DNA from: Hyposmocoma kahamanoa
Lineage: Eukaryota > Arthropoda > Insecta > Lepidoptera > Cosmopterigidae
Direction: 5' to 3'
NCBI RefSeq assembly: GCF_003589595.1
Contig: NW_020653945.1
Span: 5,354,773 to 5,418,772 of the forward strand
Length of the DNA: 64,000 nucleotides
The notes beneath the pieces were generated by a model. The model did not search any database. It saw only the letters and a list, made by a program, of their open reading frames with translations, and was not told where the DNA came from. A program made the position numbers and the translations under genes. Position 1 is the first letter of the stretch, and each line of letters starts with the position of its first letter. This document shows, piece after piece, positions 31,505 to 42,349 of this stretch.

Positions 31505-32425
31505 ACCACAGAAATTCGGGGTCACGGAAACCTGCATCGCGTCAGGCTTGCCGGATAGAATTAGATTTATTAACAAATTTAAATTTTTATTTGAATTTAG
31601 AAACTCTATTTGATCCGGACTCAATTTACAAGGCTCTGCGCCTAGTCCCGGACTTTGATGGTAATCCTAATATACTTACGAGATTCATTCGATTTTGTGA
31701 AAATAATTCTCAAGTATATGAGTAATACCCCTGGTAATGAATTAAACAATTTATGCCTTTTAAATGGTATCTTAAACAAGATTACCGGCACTGCCGCATG
31801 TACTATAAACTCTAATGGTATACCTGATAGTTGGGCGGGCATTAGAACCGCACTTATCAATAATTTTTCTGACCAACGTGACGAGACAACCCTGTAACAG
31901 GACTTTTACGACTATTGTCAAACCATTCTTAGCACTATAATGACGTATATGTCCTTGCATGAGAGTATTTGTAATACCATAGAAGCTAAAAGATCACTTT
32001 ATAGGAAAGTACCTTATTATCGCGCGTTAGATGCATTCGCCCCGACACCATAGAAATTTGAATTCGTTCAAGAAGAAATGAACGTTATGTATTTGCAACA
32101 ACGAGATACTCCAAGGGTTCCACAAAACTTTAAGGTGACCATGCCTTCACCTAATTTAGGAAATGTTGAGACAGCTCGTCCGAGCTACCAGCCCCAGACA
32201 CACAATTGGCCATCTCCTTATAGGCAGCGGCCTTTGCATCAACTCCCTCAACCATTTAAATTTAATAATATGCAACCACAGGCACAGAATCGTATGCCCT
32301 CCAGAACTCAACAAATGTTACCGGTGTTAACCTGTCATTTATTAGTCCCGAAGTATTACAACAATATTTCACTCAATTCCCTATCAACTATGACCCATTC
32401 GAACTTACTAATATGCATGCTATAA
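31505..32425 (+). pseudogene. gag-like region, broken
   Basis: The first open segment (31655-31897) has a capsid-like stretch: 'ILNKITGTAACTINSNG', then a W..IR..L...FSDQRDE block, as in gag of 17.6-type elements. A stop ends it at 31897. A second open segment (32078-32425) is rich in P, Q and N, which fits the disordered C-terminal part. No zinc knuckle is seen, as expected for this group. Gag would package the element's RNA. The N-terminal start is not identifiable. Confidence 0.65.
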
Positions 32426-32439
32426 GTAAGAATGATTAC

Positions 32440-33739
32440 TCAATAACTTTACCCTGCTTTTCAGAATTTAACGACAAAGACGACCTAAAATTATTGATCT
32501 TAAAAGTAAACTCTTGCTAACGCAATCCTCTAGTAACCCCATTCGTACGAAGAAATTATTCCAGCAGCTACATCAAAAATAATTAGAGTCCCTATTGATG
32601 CCTCCGACGGCGAACTTTTAGTAAAAGAACAAATTGCTTGATCCACGAGTGTTTAACGTTAGTTAAAAACAAGAGAGGCTACTTAGAAGTTGAACATAGC
32701 TCCCCGAATGACGTAATATTCTCACTTGACCGACCAGCTCAGGCTGACATTTTTAATATTGAGTGCATGCGTACCGAACAAACTTCAGAGCGCGCACAAG
32801 ATTTATATCTCGACTACGGACTGACCGTTTAAATGACGAGGAGAAAGGTAATTTGAAATTACTTTGTTCTCGTTATTCCGACGTGTTTTGTATAGAAGGA
32901 GAACCCCTGACTATTACCAATAAGTTTAAACATCGTATTTAGGACAAATGACGAACAACCAATCTACACAAAGAGCTACCGCTACCCTTTCATCCCTAGG
33001 CAAGAAGTTAGAGACCAGATAACTAGATGCTATAACAAAGTATTATACGACCCTCCGACTCTGCTTAGAGCTCTCCCATCTGGGTAGTACCCAAGAAGGC
33101 AGATGCTTCTGGCAAGCAGAAGTGGCGCCTTGTAGTCGATTTTCGCAAATGAAATGACAAGACCACAGATGACAGATACCCGATTCCGAACATTACAATA
33201 AGTTAGGAAGATGCCACTACTTCACTACTTTAGATTTGGCGAGTGGATTCTACCAAGTCGAAATGGACCCAAAGGCCATTTCAAAGACAGCGTTTAATGT
33301 AGAATATGGACATTTCGAGTTCCTACGAATGCCTATGGGTCTGAAAAACTCACCCTCCACTTTTCAGCGCGTGATGGACAACGTCCTTAGTGGCCTTCAG
33401 AATGATATTTGTCTTGTGTACCTAGACGATATAAACGTTTTTAGCACATCCCTTCAGGAGCACATGACAAACCTGGAAAAAGTTTTTCTTAGACTTAGAG
33501 AGTCAAATTTCAAAATCCAAATGGATAAATCAGAATTCCTAAAACGAGAAACAGCTTACCTTGATCATATCATCAGTGAAGATGGTATCAAACCGAACCC
33601 TGAAAAAATTTCAGCCATCCAAAAATACCCTATCCCTAAAACTCCTAAGGAAATAAAACATTTTCTAGGCCTTCTCGGTTATTACCGAAAATTTTTCCCA
33701 GATTTTGCACACATTACAAAACCCCTTACATCCTGTTAA
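32440..33739 (+). pseudogene. pol N-terminal part: protease region and reverse transcriptase
   Basis: The protease active site (D-T/S-G) cannot be found intact; only the linker after it (32638-32832) is open. The reverse transcriptase begins in a stop-ridden stretch (32840-33230) that still shows the WRLVVDFRK block and YPIPN. The open segment 33236-33739 carries '[19 protein letters not shown]', the catalytic YLDD at 33419-33430 and '[12 protein letters not shown]'. It ends at a stop at 33737-33739, just before the connection to RNase H. The enzyme would copy genomic RNA into DNA; this copy has several stops upstream of the catalytic core. Confidence 0.85.
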
Positions 33740-34505
33740 AAAAAGGGAAAGAAAATAATCATTGACTCCAACTATATAAACTGTTTTGAAAAATGCAAAA
33801 CGCTTCTTTCAAATGACCCTGTCTTACAGTACCCTGACTTTTCTAAAGAATTCATTTTGACAACAGACGCATCAAACGTAGCAATAGCTGGCATACTTTC
33901 CCAAGGTCCTATTTGATCTAAAGACCGACTTGTTACGCATCTCGGACCCTTAACGAAAGTGACAAAATTACAGTACAATAGAAAAGGAGTTGCTTGCCAT
34001 AGTGTGGGCAACAAAATATTTCAGACCTTACCATTTTGGACAAAAGTTCAAAATTTTGACTGACCATAAACCCTTACAGTGGAAGGTAAATTTAAAAGAG
34101 CCTAACTCGCGATTGACAAGATGGAGACTGAGACTTAGCGAATATGACTTGACAGTGATATATAAGAAAGGAAAATCGATTACCAATGCCGATGCTCTTT
34201 CAAAAGTAGAAATACATAATGAAGAAATCGAGTCTATAGTAGCAAACGAGCTATGCTCAATTTTACCCAATCCTTCAGAAGGACCTCACTCTATAATCAA
34301 TTCATCCACGGCGACGGCACATACAAGTGCAGAACATCCCATTTTAAAAGTTCCCATCACAGACGACCCTCATGACATATTTGCCAGACAAATTATTATT
34401 ACCATAGTAGATGACGTAAAAAGTAAACCGATCGTAACTAAACCATTCGACACCCATACCCGTATAGTAACACAACTTTCTAAGTCACACTTAGAATGCC
34501 GTTAA
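33740..34505 (+). pseudogene. pol RNase H and connection
   Basis: After the stop at 33739, a TTDASN block (first catalytic aspartate of RNase H) appears at about 33859-33876. A frame change near 33915-33975 leads to the open segment 33990-34505, with 'LAIVWATKYFRPYHFGQKF', 'TDHKPLQW' and NADALSK. RNase H removes the RNA strand during reverse transcription. Broken by one stop and at least one frame change. Confidence 0.8.
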
Positions 34506-34560
34506 AGAGTACGTAAATCCAAAGGTTAAAACTGGCGTTCTCATACAACCCCCTCTTGGC

Positions 34561-35428
34561 ATGTACGAAATTATCCCCGTTATTCAGAACCAATTTAGAA
34601 GTTCCGCCATGCACCTCATGTTATGCAAAGAAGAACTTGAAAATATTAAGGATTATCTCCGTCAACAGGAAATAATCCACAACTATCATGATGGTAAGGC
34701 CAACCATCGTGGTATTACCAAATGCTACCTTGCCCTTTCTCGTAAATTTTATTGGCCAAAAATGAAGGACCACATAACAAAATTTATAAGTGAATGTACC
34801 ACTTACGGACAGGCGAAATACGATAGAAACCCTATCAGGCCTAAACTCAATATTATACCCCCAGCCATGAAACCTTTTGACACAGTTCACATGGACTTAT
34901 TTACAGTACAAAACGAGAAATACGTCAATTTTATGGACTTTTTTACGAAGTATGGTCAAGCATACCACTTACGCGAAGGAACTGCCATTAGTGTCATTCA
35001 AGCTTTATTACAGTACTGCACACACCATGGGGTCTATCGCTATAATTACAGATAATGACACTGAATTTACTAACCAACTCTTTGTTGAATTTGTGAAATT
35101 CCATAAAATAAATCACCATAGAATTTTAGCACATTCCCCTAACGATAATGGCATCGTAGAACGCTTTCATTCGACATTATTAGAACATCTTCGTATCCTT
35201 AAATTAAAACAAAAAGATGAACTCATTATTACCTTATGCCCTATGCCGAGCTTACAACAGTTCTATACAAAATGCCGACCCTTCGATCTACTGACAGGAC
35301 ATTTTGACCCACGAAACCCAATCGAAACTGACATTACAGAATGGTTACTACAACAAAACGTTCAAAACCACAGCGAACTATTGAAAAAGGTCTATGACAT
35401 TATAAACGAGACAACTCTTACTAACTAA
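34561..35428 (+). pseudogene. pol integrase
   Basis: Open segment 34561-35055 holds the zinc-binding N-terminal region (HH pair, then one C) and the first catalytic aspartate (HMD). The second cysteine of the HHCC zinc site reads Tyr (TAC at about 34805-34807). A frame change near 35030-35040 moves the rest into 34877-35428 frame, which has the second aspartate (TDND) and the catalytic glutamate in NGIVERFHSTL. The TDNG glycine is Asp here. Integrase would insert the DNA copy; zinc-site loss and the frame change make it inactive. Confidence 0.82.
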
Positions 35429-35768
35429 CCGTACCAATATAATAGAGAATTAGAACAAACATCGGGAACCCGAAGTTGAGTACTCCCCTCAACAACAAGT
35501 ATTTATTAAAAATCCTTTAACTAGCCGTCAAAAACCGCTCCACGTTATACATAGGATGTTGTTCTTGCAGACCTTCCAATCCACATATATACTTCAAAGA
35601 AACGCGGGCCAGTGGCTCAATCGCGACTGAAATGCGTTCCTAAGAGTACTCAACTGTTACAGGACTCTTTTATCGCTGATGGTCCCCCTGACGCACGCCC
35701 TGGAGATAAAACTTGAGAGCTTAGCCGACGGACCTGGATTACTGCCATGTCCTTAGTAATGTAAGTAA

Positions 35769-36729
35769 ATGATAGATAAGTTAAAATTAATCTATGGAAA
35801 AAATAGAATTTTAGGATTAGAACCTAGAGAGTATTATGACATAATACGACCAGGTTTTTATTATGTAGGGAAACGAATAATTATAACTTTTCAGTTCCCT
35901 ATAGTTTCAGTAGACGTATACGACCTTTTTAGATTATCCATAGTACCTAATAAAGATAGACAAGCCGTTATCCCTTCTTACCCTTTCATAGCAACTCATG
36001 AGAACGTACTCGTGTACAAGGAGGCAGAATACCCGAATTTCAGTCACGGTTATCTCTGCAATAAGGAAACTAACCTGCAAGTACGGTCTACCTCGGACTG
36101 CGTGCAATAATTAATAATCAACCAAGACTTACAGGAATCCTGGCAATTAAATTTTTTTCTTTATTCGGACAATAAAGAAAAAAATTTAATTAACAACAGT
36201 TTCATTACAAAAGCCAGCAATGGAACAACTCGTTGATCAGCACTACATCGACTCATTTCCCCAGCCTACGAGAGCTCAATTAGCATGCGATAGAGAAGAT
36301 TATAATTTGCTACAAGGAAGTTACCTAGTCAATATTAGAGGACTAAATTGCTATGTACGCACTGCAGAATATACCATTACGAATGATAAGGACGAAATAA
36401 AAGGCCATCCGTTGAAGCTCACCAAAATTCCAAATGACATTATGAAACAAGCTGCAACCCTAAGCCACGTAAACCTAAAATCCATTGATTTGAAAGGACT
36501 GCACAATAACCAGAATAAAATCCTAGTCGAGTCTCCCTTAAAGCTCGACACGAGTGAAACCAGTGTCGTATCACACAACGATTCCCCTATATGCGATAAT
36601 AATAGGTGCATGTGCACTCGTTATAGCCATTACAAATCGACGTCACAACTTATGGAACTGCAAACGCCGAAACACTCAAGAATCCAAACGAGAATATTAT
36701 TAGACAATCGAGGATCCTGGAAAAACTGA
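35769..36729 (+). pseudogene. env-like region, broken
   Basis: Two open segments in different frames follow pol. The first (35769-36110) has 'YYDIIRPGFYYVGKR', an aromatic and hydrophobic run ending FQFPIVSVDVYDLF, then PSYPFIAT and a cysteine pair, consistent with the ectodomain of insect errantivirus or baculovirus-F-like envelope proteins. The second (36220-36729) continues with cysteine-spaced sequence. No signal peptide, furin site or membrane anchor can be shown in either. A perfect hairpin (36145-36191) sits in the gap. Identity as env rests mainly on position and pattern. Confidence 0.5.
36145..36191. repeat. Perfect hairpin, 21-bp arms, 5-base loop
   Basis: Arms 36145-36165 and 36171-36191 are exactly complementary (aattaaa, then seven T and ctttatt in the left arm). 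It separates the two env-like segments and coincides with their change of frame. Confidence 0.85.
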
Positions 36730-36767
36730 AAATCATCAACCCCATCATAACGTTAGAATTTGCTACC

Positions 36768-36779
36768 AGAGTGTGGAGG
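36768..36779 (+). other. Polypurine tract
   Basis: agagtgtggagg lies immediately before the right LTR, where plus-strand priming would occur; 10 of 12 bases are purines. Confidence 0.65.
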
Positions 36780-37049
36780 AGTTACATATCGCAATACAAA
36801 GGAAGCCGCCGACTCCACACTTCTACAGAAAGAAGACACAGCAAATGCACCGATCACGAGGCGCTGGGTCAGCGCACGTACTCCGCATTACCGGAATAGT
36901 GTAATTTTTAGTCGGGCACTTTTGTTTCAAACATCGAACGATTGTCACCTATCTTTAACTGTTAATTTTGTAATTTTATTTCTTTTAAATTAAATTAGTC
37001 GTAAAAGTATTTGGTTTTTTTCGAACCTACGGCTGCAGTTATCTTAATT
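36780..37049 (+). repeat. Right LTR
   Basis: 270 bp, full-length partner of 31033-31304. Followed at once by GGCG (37050-37053). Confidence 0.92.
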
Positions 37050-37053
37050 GGCG
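37050..37053 (+). repeat. 4-bp target-site duplication, right (GGCG)
   Basis: Matches 31029-31032. The two following bases (ct) also match the primer-site sequence after the left LTR, so part of this agreement might reflect an extended LTR end instead. Confidence 0.55.
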
Positions 37054-37385
37054 CTAACCTTTCAAAATAGAAGAACGCACAAACAAATTTTAATAAAAAC
37101 AACAAATGTTATGGCAGTTCATCTCCAAAGCGCAACCTAGCCCAAATATAAGCTGTTACAAATTGATAGCTTTACATGATCAGCACCCGTAGCATGGTAT
37201 GCGATATGTGATAAACTTCCCCATGAGATATTTATCGCAGTTGATAAACCTATGTTGTCATTATTATTTTTTTATTGCGAATATTAAATCGGTAAGATTC
37301 GGCACTAGTGTCGTTCGTTCTTTTGTTTATTTGATAATTAACTATTGTTATATATTTTGAGGATCATGGATAACAATATATAGCT

Positions 37386-37505
37386 ACATCGAGTTCTTAG
37401 ATTTTCGCGATTGTCGTACATAAAAAATGAAACTATTTTTTTTTTTCAAAACGTTGATTTGTCTTTTCAAACAATCCAGCATTTCGGGCCCTTTACAGGT
37501 ACAGT
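37386..37505 (+). repeat. Dispersed repeat Z, copy
   Basis: 'cgagttcttagattttcgcg', 'caaacaatcc', 'tttcgggccctttacaggta' match other Z copies. Confidence 0.5.
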
Positions 37506-37509
37506 CATA

Positions 37510-38210
37510 TACACAAGATACCTGACCCCCGAAGCCGACTTTGTCGACCTTTTGGTTCTGAGCACAAAAATGTGGAGAAAATTGTTAAACAAACTTAATC
37601 TGTAACCTGTCAGCCGTAGAATTTATTTTGGTATGACTCCCTGGTCGTCTCATTAGTGAAGGACATTTTAAGAAAGTTTTTAAGCCAATTTGATCTTTAA
37701 CTTATGGTTCTTACTTAAATACAGAACACAAATTTCAATCAGCTTTATAAGGCCCTCGTGACCAAGTGGTATAAGGATTGCTTAGTATATTGAGCCAAGC
37801 ATGGTTGGAGTCACAATAAAAAAAAAAATATTTGACTACATAATATTGTTTTTTTTTTTGTTTTTAACGTATGGGTAACAGAGCAAGAATTTCAAATTTT
37901 AATAATTCCGTCAAGTGCGGCATATTAAAACAAGAAAGAAAACTTTGAAAGTCACTAAAACCTTGAAAGTAATTAAAACTGAATAGACAAATAGGAACGA
38001 AACGTGGAACGATGCGTAATCACAAAAATCTCGATCGTATGCAAACTGCAGAGCGATTTCGTGATTTGTTAATCTATCCATACCCACCCCACGAACACCC
38101 CACAACCCACCCACCTTATGCAATATCTAGTTAAGAAATATTTTGATTTGTCAACGTTAACATTAAAAAGTGAAACAATGCCGTTAAAAATATAACGGTA
38201 AAACAAAACA
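37510..38210. other. No recognised gene
   Basis: AT-rich, with a poly-T tract at about 37850. No frame with protein-like character. Confidence 0.4.
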
Positions 38211-38217
38211 GTGCTCG

Positions 38218-38288
38218 TGGAATCGAACCATGGGTATTGTACGTGGCAGTCGATACAACAAACCGCTCGACCAATTTACTTGGAAGTT
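38218..38288 (-). mobile_element. tRNA-like sequence (SINE head or tRNA pseudogene)
   Basis: The minus strand has box A (tggtcgagcgg) and box B (ggttcgattcc) about 35 bases apart. The acceptor and anticodon stems do not pair well, so it is not a functional tRNA. No repeat body seen elsewhere in the window. Confidence 0.45.
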
Positions 38289-38475
38289 TTATGACGAAAT
38301 TTAGTATTAGTGTTAGTTTTAAAGCTATGTTCATCATCTTCAAGCAACACTCCACTGTATTGCTTACACAATAAAGTTGAAATTACTTTAATTTTGTCTT
38401 TGTTCAATACGTAAGATGCTCTTAGAACCAAAAGGTCGGTTTGAGCATATTAGGGGGTCACGTATCTCATGTATA

Positions 38476-38760
38476 CATTGACTTACAATTATATGGACGT
38501 CGGGTCCGCGCTAAAAAGTGTCCGAACTTATAGGGCGTTAAAATCGTATACAGAGCGTCATTCACGCTTTAGTCTTCGTTTGTTCGACTGACAGCGAAGC
38601 AAGCAAAATTAGACAGTACTGCGATGACATTACAATTTAAATTCAACGTTTTAGCTTTTTCATATTCCTTTACATGTCACTACGTTTAAATAGGTTGACT
38701 TGGACATTTTTTTCGTGGTTTTTGTATTAGACCCGTCGTCCATTTATTTGTAAGTCAATG
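38476..38760. mobile_element. P-like MITE with perfect 8-bp target duplication
   Basis: Terminal inverted repeats 38476-38506 and 38730-38760 agree at 28 of 31 positions and start CATTGACTTACAA. The octamer CATGTATA flanks the element exactly on both sides (38468-38475 and 38761-38768). CA...TG ends with 8-bp duplications are typical of the P superfamily; hAT is the alternative. 285 bp, non-coding, probably a fairly recent insertion. Confidence 0.88.
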
Positions 38761-39102
38761 CATGTATATGACTGTACCATGGTCACGGCTGACTGAGATG
38801 ATAAAGTCATCACCATTTGAGTCGAATATTAATGCAAACCACCCTATTTTGCAAATTATTTATTATTATTATTATTACAAAAGTTGTTAAATAAATAACT
38901 TATTTTTAAATTTTTCAAATAAATATTCTAATTCAAACACATGCGGTACATGTGTTTTGAAAAATTATTTATTTTAGCAATATAAATTTTGAAATAGTAG
39001 CTGTCTTTATCGTATATAAATAAAGTATAGTAAATATAGTATATCGTATATAAATATAGTCTAAATAATAAATATAGGACAACATCACATACGTTGCTCT
39101 TA

Positions 39103-39285
39103 AGTAACTAAAGCACTTGTGTTATGGAAATCGGAAACAATGATGGTACCTACCAAAAAAAAGAAAACATCCAAACCCGAGACAATATAGAAAAGTTTCT
39201 TTCTACATTGACCCGGCCGGGGATCGACATCATGAAAACCGGTGTGCAAGCTACTTGGCCACTGAGATCGTCAAAAAAGTAAAGT
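39103..39285 (-). mobile_element. tRNA-headed SINE, family 5
   Basis: The minus strand reads 'caagtagcttgcacaccgg', 'ttttcatgatgtcgatcccc', 'ggccgggtcaatgtagaaa', 'tattgtctcgggtttgg' and 'taccatcattgtttcc'. Part of the box-B region is deleted. Confidence 0.65.
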
Positions 39286-39289
39286 ATCT

Positions 39290-39750
39290 TTAGACTTAGT
39301 GTAAATAATCTGTTGTTTAATATAGTTTTTGTTTTGTTTTTAATTATGCTTTTAATTTTTCTTTTTTCTGTTTTATTTCATTTTTCTGGTGTGGTGTCAT
39401 GTGTGGTAGTCAAACAAATGTATTTTCTTCCTTTCTTCTTTCTTTCTGTTCGTGTTTTATATTGTCGAGTATAAAATCGTAAGAATCATATCATAATTTA
39501 CCACACACACATTCAAAAACACGCTTGGGGTCGACTTTCAGTATGATGTAGTGGAATATTCCGTCAGACTGCGTGACCTGCGAACGGGCCAGCTTAATTT
39601 CATCTCGATGATGCATTATGATCGATCGTTTTTAGATCCGAGGCGTCTGCTTATTAATATTGATAGTGAGTAATGCTTTTACAGCCGTTTGTTAGTACAT
39701 GTCAAGCTGATATGATATAACACTATCATAATTTCTACTTGATTCACGTC
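39290..39750. other. No recognised feature
   Basis: T-rich with (ttct)n words at about 39430-39450; nothing else supported. Confidence 0.4.
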
Positions 39751-39754
39751 AGCC

Positions 39755-39905
39755 TGTAATATTTATTTATTTAGGATATTCCACATAGAAAACACTACAC
39801 ATTAACACTTAAATGCGAGGCACAATACCCTATAAAACACCTATAAATTATAAATACGCCCTATAAAATACCTATAACATATTACAGTGGTTACTTGGTA
39901 ATTGA
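39755..39905 (-). mobile_element. Probable LINE 3' UTR
   Basis: Minus-strand tail 'cctaaataaataaatatta'; the adjoining sequence has repeated 'ccctataaaa.acctataa' words (39829-39875). Confidence 0.35.
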
Positions 39906-40389
39906 GGGTCACAGATGTTATTCCCATTGTTTTTTTTAAAGTACTATTTTTATTTCATGTCTTTTTTTGGTGATAAATATTTTATAGCAACATAGTTAAT
40001 TGATTACTCAAAAAAATAAGGTGTTAAGTAATTTACCTCTGATTAGGGGTTAAATAATGAAACATTACATCAAACTTAAGGAAAATCACAGCATGCAACG
40101 GCAATAATGTAATATATAATAGCTGTTTGTTATGCAAGACTGGCAACGTAGTCAAATCGCGACGGAGGGAAAATAACTTTTTTTAAACTAATTATAAAAT
40201 AAAAAACGAACAATTCGTTTGATGGTCGATATAAGACTGATAAATTTTAATCCAATATTCTTACTGCTAAGCGCCTTATCTACTATAGACATGCAACTAT
40301 GCAGTTTTGGGTGCAGGTGCATTTATGATGACCATGCCATCTCTATAGGAGTGAGACTGTGTAACTACGTTGTTGTTTGTCGCGAGTGT

Positions 40390-41610
40390 TTGTATTGAAA
40401 CCTGAGCAAGCGAAGGAAACTAAGATTTATTCAAAAATAGATTCCTGAGCGTAGCGAAAGTTTCAAGACACGAGAAGCAAAACAACTTTGATGCCGAGCG
40501 AAACACACGACTTTTCACCTCACTACAGCGAGGAAAATGAAAGAAAAACTGTTGAAAATTACATCAGTTTTTTTAGTCAAAAGAAAAAGTTTATCGTTGG
40601 ATGCGTTCTGAATTTACACCTCATCAATTTTTATTCTTGCTCGTACTTTTATTTTGTGTGATTAAGGTATTATTGAAATTATTTTTTTAGTACTTCAACG
40701 AATTAAAATAATTTAATAAACACAATTAGTTGTTATTGCCAATTTAATGTTAAGAATAATAAGAATAAAATATACCAACGGATTTATATTACATAAATAA
40801 ATAATGTACGACAAACTCTGTAGTTGAACGTGTCATTATCGTTTTCTTTTTCATCGAAAGAAAAAGTTAGGTGCACCACGTCATGTTCGAATTTCAAAAA
40901 CCTTTTCAATGCGTGCAAAAAACGCTTTCTTAATACAGTTGCTCAAAACGTGGTATTTTTCGTACTACAAATCGTGCTGAAAGTTGGATTTTTCGCACTA
41001 GTGCTTTTACTTTTCCATTTTTTTTAAATTTACTGTTGTTTCCAGTCTTAACCATAGAACTAAAGAGGTGGTATATTTATTTAATATTTATGTGCTTTGT
41101 GACGTAAGTCATTCGTCATTAAAACGTATGTTTACTTACAAACATCTTATTTGTTTAAATTGCATAAGTGTTTTATAAATCAGCAGGTTACATTTAAAAA
41201 TACCAACATATTTTCCATAAAGATGGCTGATTGAGCATTAACAATGACCGGAGTGAATATCCCGCGAGACCGCTGCGCGCCGCGTCACTAAAATAGTAAT
41301 TTTAATGTAGGTGAATACTGGCAACAGTTGCCATTGTACTCTGAATTTTTCAGCCAAAGAAATAAAATGTGTATTTTTAATACTGTTTTATTTTTCTTTC
41401 AATGTAGTTTTTTCGCAAATGCATTAAAAAACGTCGTTTGATACACGTGCGGATTTGTCATTTTCACTTGTCTCGAGTCTCCTCGCCTCGGCTCGACTCG
41501 ACTTGACTAACTTTCCGCACTTGTATCAAAAATACCTACTGCCTGCGCACATTTTTAATGAGAAAAAAGCCTTTCCGAGCTAGTGAGGTGAAAAATATTT
41601 TAATCTGTGC
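40390..41610. repeat. AT-rich repeat block holding repeat P copy 2
   Basis: Inverted words 'ttttcacctcacta' (40510) and 'tagtgaggtgaaaaat' (41581) lie on either side, suggesting an older inverted-repeat element into which P was inserted. Ends not resolved. Confidence 0.35.
40932..41526 (+). mobile_element. Repeat P, copy 2
   Basis: Collinear with 7958-8564 at both ends; its centre (41118-41290, with 'gcgagaccgctgcgcgccgcg') is unrelated to the centre of copy 1. Confidence 0.6.
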
Positions 41611-41682
41611 TTACATGTAACAATTAACTCTACATATAATGTATTTTAGTTATAATACTCGTAATTAATTAAAAAAATTAAA

Positions 41683-41885
41683 ATTATAAGCAGAGGCTCG
41701 AATCCGGACCTCTTAGTGTGTAGGAATTTATGTGCAAAATTTAATTTGAAATTTGCCATAAGATTTTCGGTGTAGGAAAACATCGTGATAAACCTGCACG
41801 TCGAAAAAGGTTCAAACCCTCGGTAGACGTGTAAAGTCCCCAATTGGGCCAGGGTGGCGTACAAGTGCCAATATCCGAAAGTCGC
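41683..41885 (+). mobile_element. SINE family 4, truncated head and tail
   Basis: 'gaatttatgtgcaaaattta', 'atttgaaatttgcc', 'ggaaaacatcgtgataaacc', 'gtaaagtccccaattgggcc' match 10090-10200. Confidence 0.7.
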
Positions 41886-41889
41886 CAAA

Positions 41890-42345
41890 ATGCAAATGCG
41901 TTATTTATAGCAAGGAGGACAGAATATACGCATAGCACTTCACACAAATGACAACTCCCTCTATTCGTTAGCCATTTTGTAATATTATTACGTCTCTTGA
42001 AGCATACCCAAATATTCAAATCTGGAAATTTAACAAAAGAAAAAAACGGTACTAAAATACGTGGTATACAAACAACAGAAACACAAATAAGCCAGTAATA
42101 ACATTAAAGTACATCTGACTTCGTAACCCAGTATTTTACGTGAAAAGGGTTGTCTATCTTATGAGAAACAGTACGCCAAATAAGCAATTTTAATGCTTGA
42201 ATGTCTCGTAAGCTATACAAATGTAGCAATTGTATTTTTAACCCCTCAAAGCTTAATTAACTTTGGGTTACACAAAAATATCCTATGCCAATGTTTTCGT
42301 ACCAAGTTATATCGTTAAGAGTCTATACTACCTAAAATGGTTGTT
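41890..42345. other. No recognised feature
   Basis: Nothing supported. Confidence 0.4.
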
Positions 42346-42349
42346 TCCG

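Larger units (their letters stand above)
31033..37049 (+). mobile_element. Errantivirus-like Ty3/Gypsy LTR retrotransposon (17.6/297 type), decayed
   Basis: Complete in outline: left LTR, tRNA-Ser primer site, gag, pol (protease region, reverse transcriptase, RNase H, integrase), env-like frames, polypurine tract and right LTR, flanked by GGCG. LTRs begin AGTTAC and end TTAATT, the AGT...ATT form typical of insect errantiviruses. The LTRs differ at about 19 of 272 positions (93% identity), so insertion is not recent. Length is 6.0 kb, shorter than the roughly 7-kb relatives. Stops and frame changes break every gene. It is an old endogenous copy that cannot move or make particles on its own. 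Confidence 0.9.
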
